Shown: in pieces, positions 23,360 to 31,215 of the stretch
How the letters are laid out: every line of letters begins with the position of its first letter
Numbering within the stretch: position 1 is the first letter of the stretch
NCBI RefSeq assembly: GCF_023715325.1
Contig: NZ_JAMBNX010000003.1
Location: forward strand, 124,001 to 188,000
Source: Agromyces mediolanus
GTDB taxonomy: Bacteria; Actinomycetota; Actinomycetes; Actinomycetales; Microbacteriaceae
DNA: 64,000 nt
Direction: 5' to 3'
Translations under genes and position numbers: made by a program
The notes under the pieces: generated by a model
Seen by the model: the letters and a program-made list of their open reading frames with translations, nothing else
What the model was told of the DNA's origin: nothing
Database searches by the model: none

Positions 23360-23375
23360 GCGAACACACGTTCGA
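23360..23375. promoter_or_regulatory. LexA (SOS) box upstream of uvrA
   Basis: GCGAACACACGTTCGA matches 11 of the 12 fixed positions of the actinobacterial LexA consensus TCGAAC-N4-GTTCGA. It lies in the 93-bp gap between uvrB and uvrA, about 55-70 bp before the uvrA start. UvrA is a classical SOS gene, so the context supports it. Confidence 0.65.
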
Positions 23376-23398
23376 ATTCCGTGTGCTCCGGTCGATCG

Positions 23399-25465
23399 TC
23401 AGCCCAGGTGGCCGGCCTTCTCCATCTGCCGCAGTTCGCGCTTCAGCTCGGACACCTCGTCGCGCAACCGAGCCGCGAGCTCGAACTTCAGCTCGCCGGC
23501 CGCTTCGAGCATCTGCCCGTTCAGATCGCGGATCAAACTCTCGAGATCGTTCGCGCCCTCGGCCGCGATGCCCTCGCGGCGCAGATTCGGCACGGGTGAG
23601 GTCTTCTTCGCGTCACGGCCCGCCAGCAGCGCCGCGGTGTCAGCCTCTTCACGGGCCAGGACCTGCGTGATGTCGGCGATGCGCTTGCGAAGCGGCTGGG
23701 GGTCGATGCCGTTCACCCGGTTGTACTCGACCTGCTTCTCGCGGCGACGGTTGGTCTCTTCGATGGCCTTCGTCATCGAGTCGGTCATCACATCGGCGTA
23801 CATGTGGACCTGGCCCGAGACGTTTCGCGCCGCACGGCCGATGGTCTGGATGAGCGAGGTCGAGGAGCGCAGGAAGCCCTCCTTGTCGGCGTCGAGAATC
23901 GCGACGAGTGAGACCTCGGGGAGGTCGAGCCCCTCCCGGAGCAGGTTGATGCCGACGAGCACGTCGTAGACGCCGGCACGCAGCTCGGTGAGCAGCTCGA
24001 CGCGTCGCAGCGTGTCGACGTCTGAGTGCAGGTACCGGACCCGGACGCCCGCCTCGGTGAGGAAGTCGGTGAGCTCCTCCGCCATCTTCTTCGTGAGCGT
24101 CGTGACGAGCACCCGCTCGTCACGTTCGGCGCGCATCCGGATCTCTTCGAGCAGGTCGTCGATCTGCCCCTTCGAGGGCTTCACGACGATCTCGGGATCG
24201 ATGAGGCCCGTCGGGCGGATGATCTGCTCGACCACCCCGTCGGCGATGCCGAGCTCGTACCGGCCCGGCGTCGCCGAGAGGTAGACGGACTGCCCGATGC
24301 GGTGCTTGAACTCGTCCCACTTCAGCGGGCGGTTGTCGAGCGCGCTCGGCAGCCGGAAGCCGTGCTCGACGAGGGTGCGCTTGCGCGAGGAGTCGCCCTC
24401 GTACATGGCGCCGATCTGCGGGACCGTGACGTGCGACTCGTCGATGACGACCAGGAAGTCGTCGGGGAAGTAGTCGAGCAGGCAGTGCGGCGGCTCGCCC
24501 GCCGAGCGCCCGTCGATGTGCCGCGAGTAGTTCTCGATGCCGGAGCAGAAGCCGATCTGCTCCATCATCTCGAGGTCGAAGGTGGTGCGCATGCGCAGCC
24601 GCTGCGCCTCGAGCAACTTGCCCTCACGCTCGAGCTCCCCCAGCCGCTCGTCGAGCTCGTCGCGGATCGTGCCGATGGCCCGCTGCATGACGTCGGTCGA
24701 GGCCACGTAGTGCGAGCCGGGGAAGACCGGCACCGCGTCGAGCTTCTGGATGACCTGCCCCGTCAGCGGGTGCAGGCTGTAGAGCGCCTCGATCTCGTCG
24801 CCGAACATCTCGATGCGGATGGCGTGCTCTTCGTAGACCGGGATGATCTCGATGGTGTCGCCGCGCACGCGGAAGTTGCCGCGGGAGAAGTCGATGTCGT
24901 TGCGCTGGTACTGCATGGAGACGAACTTGCGGATGAGCCAGTCGCGATCGACCCGCTGGCCGACCTGCAGCGGCATCATCGCGTTCAGGTACTCCTCGGG
25001 CGTGCCGAGGCCGTAGATGCACGAGACGGTAGAGACCACGACCACGTCGCGCCGCGAGAGCAGCGAGTTCGTCGTGGAGTGGCGGAGTCGTTCGACCTCG
25101 GCGTTGATCGACGAGTCCTTCTCGATGAAGGTGTCGGTCTGCGGAACGTAAGCTTCGGGCTGGTAGTAGTCGTAGTACGAGACGAAGTACTCGACCGCGT
25201 TGTGCGGCATGAGCTCGCGGAACTCGTTGGCGAGCTGCGCCGCCAGGGTCTTGTTGTGGGCGAGGACGAGGGTCGGGCGCTGGACCTGCTCGATCAGCCA
25301 CGCCGTGGTCGCCGACTTGCCGGTGCCGGTCGCGCCGAGCAGCACGACATCGGTCTCACCGGCGTTGATGCGGGCCGCGAGCTCGGCGATCGCCTGCGGC
25401 TGGTCGCCGCTCGGCTGATACTCGCTGACGACCTCGAACGGACGCACGGAGCGGGTGGATTCCAT
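23399..25465 (-). CDS. uvrB: UvrABC excinuclease subunit B
   Basis: UvrB is the helicase-like subunit that verifies damage and loads UvrC. From ATG 25465 the protein has 688 residues: P-loop [19 protein letters not shown] near residue 45, the beta-hairpin region [20 protein letters not shown], the DEAD-type segment [32 protein letters not shown], and a C-terminal UVR motif that binds UvrC. An in-frame GTG at 25495 exists; the ATG is preferred because TAGACT lies exactly 7 bases before it. There is no ribosome binding site at either start. Confidence 0.97.
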   Translation of the reverse strand: MESTRSVRPFEVVSEYQPSGDQPQAIAELAARINAGETDVVLLGATGTGKSATTAWLIEQVQRPTLVLAHNKTLAAQLANEFRELMPHNAVEYFVSYYDYYQPEAYVPQTDTFIEKDSSINAEVERLRHSTTNSLLSRRDVVVVSTVSCIYGLGTPEEYLNAMMPLQVGQRVDRDWLIRKFVSMQYQRNDIDFSRGNFRVRGDTIEIIPVYEEHAIRIEMFGDEIEALYSLHPLTGQVIQKLDAVPVFPGSHYVASTDVMQRAIGTIRDELDERLGELEREGKLLEAQRLRMRTTFDLEMMEQIGFCSGIENYSRHIDGRSAGEPPHCLLDYFPDDFLVVIDESHVTVPQIGAMYEGDSSRKRTLVEHGFRLPSALDNRPLKWDEFKHRIGQSVYLSATPGRYELGIADGVVEQIIRPTGLIDPEIVVKPSKGQIDDLLEEIRMRAERDERVLVTTLTKKMAEELTDFLTEAGVRVRYLHSDVDTLRRVELLTELRAGVYDVLVGINLLREGLDLPEVSLVAILDADKEGFLRSSTSLIQTIGRAARNVSGQVHMYADVMTDSMTKAIEETNRRREKQVEYNRVNGIDPQPLRKRIADITQVLAREEADTAALLAGRDAKKTSPVPNLRREGIAAEGANDLESLIRDLNGQMLEAAGELKFELAARLRDEVSELKRELRQMEKAGHLG

Positions 25466-25472
25466 GCGGTCA

Positions 25473-25478
25473 AGTCTA
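25473..25478 (-). promoter_or_regulatory. Putative leaderless -10 box of uvrB
   Basis: TAGACT, the 7-nt spacer TGACCGC, then ATG at 25465. It supports the shorter uvrB start. Confidence 0.6.
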
Positions 25479-25537
25479 GGTTCGGCCACCGACACGACGG
25501 CCGGATCGAGGCATCCCTTCGCGCAGGGCGAACCGGT

Positions 25538-26149
25538 TCAGCGGGCCGCGAGCTCCGCAGTGACCCTGGACCACAGCGCGTCGGCCTGGCTCATGGTGTG
25601 TCCGAGCGACCCATCGGTGTCGATGACGACGTCGGCGACCTTCAAGCGCGCGTCCCGGTCGATCTGCGCGTCCACGCGCGCCTCGGCCTGGAGCGGATCG
25701 AGCCCCCGCTGCTCGACGAGTCGCTTCACCTGCGTGCGCTTCGGCGCGTCGGTCACGACCACGAGGTCGAAGGGGTGGTCGACGTTCGCCTCGACGAGGA
25801 GCGGCACGTCGTACACCACGACGGCGTCCGGGTTCTCCGCCTCCGCCTTCGCGATCAGGCGGCCGGAGAGCTCGCGCACCGCCGGGTGCACGATCGCGTT
25901 GAGCTTCGCCCTCGCCGCGTCGTCGCCGAACACGATGCCGCCGAGGCGTTCGCGGTCGAGTGACCCATCAGCGCGGAGCACCCCCTCGCCGAAGGTCTCG
26001 GCGATCGCCGCGAGCGCCGGTGTCCCGGGCTCGACGACCTTGCGCGCGAGCTGGTCGGCGTCGAGATGCACGGCGCCGTGCTCGTAGAGACGCCGGGCGA
26101 CGGTGGACTTGCCGGACGCGATGCCGCCGGTGAGGCCGATCAGGTACAC
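25538..26149 (-). CDS. coaE: Dephospho-CoA kinase
   Basis: It phosphorylates the ribose 3'-hydroxyl of dephospho-CoA in the last step of CoA synthesis. The 203-residue protein begins with P-loop GLTGGIASGKSTVARRL, followed by HLDADQLARKVVEPG and YDVPLLVEA. It is shorter than the mycobacterial form, which carries an extra C-terminal domain. The GTG start follows TAGAGT after 6 bases with no ribosome binding site. It is divergent from the DUF4126 gene; the start codons lie only about 50 bp apart. Neighbouring rpsA and uvrB are common companions in actinobacteria. Confidence 0.95.
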   Translation of the reverse strand: MYLIGLTGGIASGKSTVARRLYEHGAVHLDADQLARKVVEPGTPALAAIAETFGEGVLRADGSLDRERLGGIVFGDDAARAKLNAIVHPAVRELSGRLIAKAEAENPDAVVVYDVPLLVEANVDHPFDLVVVTDAPKRTQVKRLVEQRGLDPLQAEARVDAQIDRDARLKVADVVIDTDGSLGHTMSQADALWSRVTAELAAR

Positions 26150-26155
26150 AGCCTC

Positions 26156-26161
26156 ACTCTA
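26156..26161 (-). promoter_or_regulatory. Putative leaderless -10 box of coaE
   Basis: TAGAGT, the 6-nt spacer GAGGCT, then the GTG start. Confidence 0.5.
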
Positions 26162-26196
26162 GCCGTGCGAGACTCGTGGCGGCGGAAGGAGCCCGC

Positions 26197-26805
26197 ATGC
26201 TCGAGGTGCTGACGGCGACCGGCCTGGCCCTCGCGGCCGGCCTGAACGCGTGGATCCCCCTCGTGCTCCTCGGTGCGCTCGACCGCTTCACCGGGCTCGT
26301 CGAGCTCCCGCCCGCGTGGGCCTGGCTTGCGAACGAGTGGGTGCTCCTCGTTCTCGTGGTGCTCCTCGTCGTCGAGTTCCTCGCCGACAAGGTGCCGGGA
26401 CTCGACACGGTGAACGACGTGGTGCAGACCGTGGTCCGTCCGACGGCGGGCGGCATCGCATTCGGGTCGGGCCTCGGCGCGACGACGGTCGCCGTGACCG
26501 ATCCCGAGACCTTCTTCGCCACGCAGCAGTGGGTGCCGATCGCGGTCGGGGTCGTGCTCGCACTCCTCGTGCACCTGCTGAAGGCGGGAGCGCGACCGAT
26601 CCTGAACGCGGCGACCGCTGGGGTCGCCGCACCCGTCGCCAGCACCGCGGAGGACGCCGGCAGCATCCTCATCGTCGTCGCGGCGATCCTGGCGCCGGTC
26701 CTCGTGCTGCTGGCCGTCGCAGCCGCCGTCACCGCCGGGATCTGGCTGATCCGGCGACGTCGACGACGAGGTCGAGCCGCCGGCGCTCAGCCGGACGGCT
26801 CCTGA
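26197..26805 (+). CDS. DUF4126 family membrane protein
   Basis: This is a 202-residue integral membrane protein of unknown function. The N-terminal GLNAWIPLVLLGALDRF and the central LADKVPGLDTVNDVVQTVVR are characteristic of DUF4126. About four or five hydrophobic helices are visible (near residues 5-25, 48-66, 108-130 and 155-185), and the tail is basic (IRRRRRRGR), probably cytoplasmic. The ATG at 26197 has an AAGGAG site at 26186-26191; an upstream in-frame GTG at 26176 lies before that site and is rejected. It is alone on the plus strand between coaE and rpsA and ends at a shared hairpin. Confidence 0.85.
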   Translation: MLEVLTATGLALAAGLNAWIPLVLLGALDRFTGLVELPPAWAWLANEWVLLVLVVLLVVEFLADKVPGLDTVNDVVQTVVRPTAGGIAFGSGLGATTVAVTDPETFFATQQWVPIAVGVVLALLVHLLKAGARPILNAATAGVAAPVASTAEDAGSILIVVAAILAPVLVLLAVAAAVTAGIWLIRRRRRRGRAAGAQPDGS

Positions 26806-26817
26806 CCGCTGGAACGG

Positions 26818-26850
26818 CGGAAGGCCGGCCCCGCGGGGGCCGGCCTTCCG
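26818..26850. terminator. Perfect hairpin between DUF4126 gene and rpsA
   Basis: Exact 15-nt arms (CGGAAGGCCGGCCCC and complement) flank a 3-nt loop. It sits 12 bases after the DUF4126 stop and 16 bases after the rpsA stop, so it is placed to end both transcripts. There is no U-tract. Confidence 0.85.
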
Positions 26851-26866
26851 GTGATCGCAGGAGCGA

Positions 26867-28318
26867 TCAGTTGTTGCTCGAGAGCTTCTCGCGGAGCGCC
26901 GCGAGCGACGCGTCGTCGGCGAGGGTGCCCGCGCCGGCCGTGTCGCTCGAGTAGGACGCGCCACCGGCCGAGAACGAGTCGTCGGCAGCCTGGGCGACGA
27001 GCGAAGCAGCAACCTGCTTCTTGTGCGCCTCCCAGCGAGCCTGGGCCGCAGCGTAGTCCTGCTCCCACTTCTCGCGCTGAGCCTCGAAGCCTTCCTTCCA
27101 CTCGTTCGTCTCGGGGTCGAAGCCCTCCGGGAACTTGTAGTTGCCCTGCTCGTCGTACTCGGTGAGCATGCCGTAGAGCGCCGGGTCGAACTCGGTGCCC
27201 TCGGGGTCGACGCCCTCGTTCGCCTGCTTCAGCGAGAGCGAGATGCGGCGACGCTCGAGGTCGATGTCGATGACCTTGACGAAGACCTCTTCGCCGACCG
27301 AGACGACCTGCTCGGCCAGCTCGACGTGCTTGCCCGACAGCTCCGAGATGTGCACGAGGCCCTCGATGCCGTCGGCGACGCGAACGAACGCACCGAACGG
27401 AACCAGCTTCGTGACCTTGCCCGGCGCGACCTGACCGATCGCGTGCGTGCGGGCGAAGACCTGCCAGGGGTCCTCCTGCGTCGCCTTGAGCGAGAGCGAG
27501 ACGCGCTCGCGGTCGAGCTCGACGGAGAGCACCTCGACGGTGACCTCCTGGCCGACCTCGACGACCTCGCTGGCGTGCTCGATGTGCTTCCACGAGAGCT
27601 CGGAGACGTGCACGAGGCCGTCCACGCCACCCAGGTCGACGAACGCACCGAAGTTGACGATCGAGGAGATGACACCCTTGCGGATCTGGCCCGGGTGCAG
27701 GTTGGCGAGGAAGGTCGAGCGCGACTCCGACTGGGTCTGCTCGAGGAGCGCACGGCGCGACAGGACCACGTTGTTGCGGTTCTTGTCGAGCTCGAGGATC
27801 TTCGCCTCGAGCTCCTGGCCGAGGTACGGCGTGAGGTCGCGCACACGGCGGAGCTCGATGAGCGACGCCGGGAGGAAGCCGCGGAGGCCGATGTCGACGA
27901 TCAGGCCGCCCTTGACGACCTCGATGACCGAACCGGTCACCACGCCGTCGGACTCCTTGATCTTCTCCACGTCGCCCCAGGCGCGCTCGTACTGCGCACG
28001 CTTCTTGGACAGGATCAGACGGCCTTCCTTGTCCTCCTTCTGGAGAACGAGGGCCTCGACCGTGTCGCCGACCTCGACGACCTCGCTGGGGTCGACGTCG
28101 TGCTTGATGGAAAGCTCACGCGAGGGGATGACTCCCTCGGTCTTGTACCCGACGTCGAGGAGGACCTCGTCGCGGTCGATCTTGACGACAGTGCCCTCGA
28201 TGAGGTCGCCGTCGTTGAAGAACTTAAGCGTCTTCTCGACCGCGGCGAGGAAATCGTCAGCAGATCCGATGTCGTTGATCGCGACCTGCTTGGGCGCCTT
28301 GGTCGTTGCGGTTGTCAT
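26867..28318 (-). CDS. rpsA: 30S ribosomal protein S1
   Basis: S1 is the RNA-binding ribosomal protein that helps load mRNA. From ATG 28318 the protein has 483 residues with four S1 domains: GDLIEGTVVKIDRDEVLLDV, GVVTGSVIEVVKGGLIVDIG, IRKGVISSIVNFGAFVDLGG and GKVTKLVPFGAFVRVADGIE mark their first strands. The C-terminus is a short charged and Gly/Ser-rich tail. The ATG has GGAG about 11 bases upstream; an in-frame start at 28342 is less likely because it precedes that site. The -10 and an operator-like palindrome lie about 100 bp upstream. Confidence 0.97.
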   Translation of the reverse strand: MTTATTKAPKQVAINDIGSADDFLAAVEKTLKFFNDGDLIEGTVVKIDRDEVLLDVGYKTEGVIPSRELSIKHDVDPSEVVEVGDTVEALVLQKEDKEGRLILSKKRAQYERAWGDVEKIKESDGVVTGSVIEVVKGGLIVDIGLRGFLPASLIELRRVRDLTPYLGQELEAKILELDKNRNNVVLSRRALLEQTQSESRSTFLANLHPGQIRKGVISSIVNFGAFVDLGGVDGLVHVSELSWKHIEHASEVVEVGQEVTVEVLSVELDRERVSLSLKATQEDPWQVFARTHAIGQVAPGKVTKLVPFGAFVRVADGIEGLVHISELSGKHVELAEQVVSVGEEVFVKVIDIDLERRRISLSLKQANEGVDPEGTEFDPALYGMLTEYDEQGNYKFPEGFDPETNEWKEGFEAQREKWEQDYAAAQARWEAHKKQVAASLVAQAADDSFSAGGASYSSDTAGAGTLADDASLAALREKLSSNN

Positions 28319-28403
28319 GAAGTAAATGCTCCGAATGGACAATATCGGGCCCGTCGCGAAGGTAGAGCGTGTGTGTGTTCCGCGATGGGCATGCGGACAG
28401 GAA

Positions 28404-28419
28404 TGTCACACGAGTGACA
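28404..28419. promoter_or_regulatory. 16-bp palindrome TGTCAC-ACGA-GTGACA at the rpsA promoter
   Basis: Perfect 6-bp inverted arms with a 4-bp spacer cover the predicted rpsA transcription start (about 28417, from the -10 at 28429-28424). The size and position fit a binding site for a dimeric regulator. I do not recognise the regulator. Confidence 0.5.
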
Positions 28420-28423
28420 TCCC

Positions 28424-28429
28424 ATCCTA
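28424..28429 (-). promoter_or_regulatory. Putative -10 box for rpsA, containing the epimerase stop codon
   Basis: TAGGAT on the minus strand begins with the TAG stop of the epimerase gene (28429-28427). It implies a leader of about 100 nt for rpsA. Confidence 0.45.
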
Positions 28430-29461
28430 ACGGATTTCGGAGGGCCGCGGCAATGCGGCCTCGACGCTCCCCCGCGACGCGCTGCGCGACCGTCCGCGAA
28501 CGATGGCCCGGAGCGCCGGTTCGAGCGAGGGGTACGCGAATCGGAAGCCCGCCTGCTCGAGCCGTTCGGGGAGCACCCGCCGGCTCTTCAGCACCAGCTC
28601 GGTCTCCGTGCCGATCGCCGCGGCGCCGAGCTCCAGCATCCAGCGCGGCTGCGGCAGCCCGACGGGGACGCCGACGATACGACGGAGCACCGCCATCAGC
28701 TCCCGGTTCTCGACCGGGGCCGGCGAGCTCAGGTTGACGGCGCCGTCGAGCTGCGGCCGGTTCTCGAGGAATGCGACCGCCCGCACGACATCGTCCAGAT
28801 GGATCCAGCTGAACCACTGGCGGCCATGCGTCGGCCGGAACCGGTGCGCGGTGCCCGCACGACGCCTCGCCGCTGATGCCGGCCACCGGCCGTCGAGCTG
28901 GGGGCCACCCAAACCGAGACGCGTCAGCCGAACGAGCGGGGCGAGCGCGCCGCCCCGGCCGAGGACGATCGCAGTCCGCAACGCGACGCGTCGAGTCCCG
29001 GGCAGCTCACCCGCGAAGAGCTCCCGCTCCCACGCCTCGGCGACCTCGACCGAGAAGCCCTCCCCGTGCACCCCGTCCGACTCCGTCATCGCCCGGTCGT
29101 CGGCGTGGCGGTAGATCGTCGCGGTCGACGAGTTCGCCCAGAGCGCAGGTGGCCGCTCGGCGCGGCCGATCGCCGTGCGGAGCGCTGCGGTCGTCGTCAC
29201 GCGGGAGCGCAGGATCTCCGCGCGATTCAACGGCGTGTACCGACAGTCGACGCTCTTCCCGGAGAGCCCGACGACGAGGTCGGCGCCGTCGACCGCGCGG
29301 ACGAGCGCATCCGCCTCGTGCCATCCGAGATCGGCTCCGGACCTGCCGACGGTGACCACCTCGCGGCCGGCGCGGCGCGCGCGGTCGGTCAGCGCCCGAC
29401 CCAAGAACCCGGACGCCCCTCCGACGACGACCCGGCCGCGCTGACTCGGAACGGACGTCAC
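28427..29461 (-). CDS. TIGR01777-type NAD-dependent epimerase/dehydratase
   Basis: This 344-residue extended short-chain dehydrogenase belongs to the YfcH/TIGR01777 type, whose substrate is not known. The N-terminal Rossmann motif is VVVGGASGFLGRAL. Family segments include LVVGLSGKSVDCRYTPLNR, WANSSTATIYRHADDRAMTE, HGRQWFSWIHLDDVVRAVAF and a C-terminal DUF1731-like part (MLELGAAAIGTETELVLKSR). An Arg- and Ala-rich insertion near residue 200 (ASAARRRAGTAHRFRPTHG) is longer than I expect. The start overlaps the DUF885 stop (GTGA), so the two are coupled. Confidence 0.88.
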   Translation of the reverse strand: MTSVPSQRGRVVVGGASGFLGRALTDRARRAGREVVTVGRSGADLGWHEADALVRAVDGADLVVGLSGKSVDCRYTPLNRAEILRSRVTTTAALRTAIGRAERPPALWANSSTATIYRHADDRAMTESDGVHGEGFSVEVAEAWERELFAGELPGTRRVALRTAIVLGRGGALAPLVRLTRLGLGGPQLDGRWPASAARRRAGTAHRFRPTHGRQWFSWIHLDDVVRAVAFLENRPQLDGAVNLSSPAPVENRELMAVLRRIVGVPVGLPQPRWMLELGAAAIGTETELVLKSRRVLPERLEQAGFRFAYPSLEPALRAIVRGRSRSASRGSVEAALPRPSEIR

Positions 29462-31125
29462 GCGAGCAGGGCGGAGCGCAGCGTGTCGAGGCCGACACCG
29501 CCGAGCGCGAGCGCCCGGCTGTGGAAGCGGCGGATGTCGAAGTCGGCGCCTTCCCGTCGGCGCAACTCGTCGCGGAGCTGCTCCCAGATGCGCTGCCCGA
29601 CCTTGTACGACGGCGCCTGCCCGGGCCAGCCGAGATACCGGTTCACCTCGAACGTGACGAAGCCGTCGTTCATGGCGACGTTCCGCCCCATGAACTCGAA
29701 CGCGTAGTCCCCCGTCCAGACGCCCTCCCCGTCGGGGCGCTGCTTGCCGAGGTGCACGCCGATGTCGAGCACCACCCGCGCCGCGCGCATCCGCTGACCG
29801 TCGAGCATGCCGAGGCGGTCGGCCGGGTCGTCGAGGTAGCCGAGTTCCTCCATGAGTCGCTCGGCGTAGAGGGCCCAGCCCTCAGCATGACCGGAGGTGC
29901 CGGCGAGCTGCCGGCGCCAGAGGTTCAGGGTGCCGCGGTTCACCACCGCTTGGCCGATCTGCAGGTGGTGGCCGGGAACGCCCTCGTGGTAGACGGTCGT
30001 GAGTTCGCGCCAGGTGTCGAACTCCGTCACGCCCTCGGGCACCGACCACCACATCCGGCCGGGCCGCGAGAAGTCGTCGGTCGGTCCGGTGTAGTAGATG
30101 CCGCCTTCCTGCGTCGGGGCGATCATGCACTCGAGGGTGCGGATCTCCTCCGGGATGTCGAACTGCGTCGCGCCGAGCTCGGCCACCGCGCGGTCGCTCG
30201 TCTCCTGCATCCACCGCTGCAAGGCGTCCGTGCCGATGAGCTTGCGGGCGGGGTCAGCCTCGAGGGCGGCGATCGCTTCGCGCACGCCGCCACCGGGCAC
30301 GATCTCGCGGGCGATGGACTCCTGCTCGGCGATCATGCGCCCGAGCTCCTCGATGCCCCACTCGTAGGTCTCGTCGAGGTCGACGACCGCGCCGAGGAAC
30401 TGCCGCGACTGGAGGGCGTAGATTTCGCGTCCCACGCCGTCGGTGCGCCCGGCTGCGGGTGCGAGCTCACCCTCGAGAAACTCGGCGAGGCCGCGGTACG
30501 CTTCAGCCGCGGCGCTGGCCGCGCGCTCGAGGTCCTGCTGCAACGAGCCGGGCAGCGCCTCGCCGTCGGCGTTCGCCGAGCCCGCGAACTCGGCGAAGAA
30601 GCCGTCGCTCGCCGCCGTGCGGCGCGCCTGGGCCGCGACCTCCCTGACCTGGCGCGCAGCCGGGACCACCCCGCGCCGGATGCCCTCGCGGAGCGTCTCG
30701 GCATAGCCGGACACCGCGTCGGGAACGGCCGCCAGACGGGTGGCGATCCGCGACCAGTCGTCCGCCGAGCCGGTCGGCATGAGATCGAAGACCTCGCGGA
30801 TCTCCTGCGCCGGGCTCGCGATGACGTTCAGGTCGCGGAGGTGCAGCTCGGCGGCGTCGCGCTCGAGCGAGAGCTCCAGCTCGCTGCCGAGGTCGTCGCG
30901 GGTGACCCGATCCACCTCATCGGCGACCGGGGCCGCTCTGAGCGCGGACAGCGTCGCGCGCGTCGCCTCGGTCGCCCGCTCGTGACCGGCCGGCGAATAG
31001 TCCGGCAGGCGGTCGTCGGCCTCCCTGCGGCCGATGTAGGTGCCGACGGTCGGGTCGAGGTCGACCAGGGTGTCGACCCAGGCCTCCGCCAGGCGATCGA
31101 TCTCGGTCTGCGCGCGTTCTGCCAT
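29458..31125 (-). CDS. DUF885 family protein, putative zinc metallopeptidase
   Basis: A 555-residue cytoplasmic protein without signal peptide. The motif TTVYHEGVPGHHLQIGQAV carries the HExxGH-like zinc site of DUF885, and AEGWALYAERLMEELG supplies the third, glutamate ligand, so peptidase activity is likely. Substrate and role are unknown. ATG 31125 follows TAGGCT after 6 bases with no ribosome binding site (leaderless form). The gene lies 90 bp after the polA stop and is coupled to the epimerase gene. Confidence 0.85.
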   Translation of the reverse strand: MAERAQTEIDRLAEAWVDTLVDLDPTVGTYIGRREADDRLPDYSPAGHERATEATRATLSALRAAPVADEVDRVTRDDLGSELELSLERDAAELHLRDLNVIASPAQEIREVFDLMPTGSADDWSRIATRLAAVPDAVSGYAETLREGIRRGVVPAARQVREVAAQARRTAASDGFFAEFAGSANADGEALPGSLQQDLERAASAAAEAYRGLAEFLEGELAPAAGRTDGVGREIYALQSRQFLGAVVDLDETYEWGIEELGRMIAEQESIAREIVPGGGVREAIAALEADPARKLIGTDALQRWMQETSDRAVAELGATQFDIPEEIRTLECMIAPTQEGGIYYTGPTDDFSRPGRMWWSVPEGVTEFDTWRELTTVYHEGVPGHHLQIGQAVVNRGTLNLWRRQLAGTSGHAEGWALYAERLMEELGYLDDPADRLGMLDGQRMRAARVVLDIGVHLGKQRPDGEGVWTGDYAFEFMGRNVAMNDGFVTFEVNRYLGWPGQAPSYKVGQRIWEQLRDELRRREGADFDIRRFHSRALALGGVGLDTLRSALLA

Positions 31126-31131
31126 GCGCCG

Positions 31132-31137
31132 AGCCTA
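31132..31137 (-). promoter_or_regulatory. Putative leaderless -10 box of the DUF885 gene
   Basis: TAGGCT, the 6-nt spacer CGGCGC, then ATG. Confidence 0.55.
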
Positions 31138-31215
31138 GCCGCCGCGCGCCGAGCCGGACCGGCAACGACACTCGGGGCTTCGACCTCCCGGCCGGCGGGG
31201 CAGCCGCGACCCGGG

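Noticed and set aside
25529-25540. CGAACCGGTTCA as a second SOS box, upstream of uvrB
   Set aside because: Its half-sites are 2 bases apart, while LexA boxes of this group need 4; it also overlaps the coaE stop.
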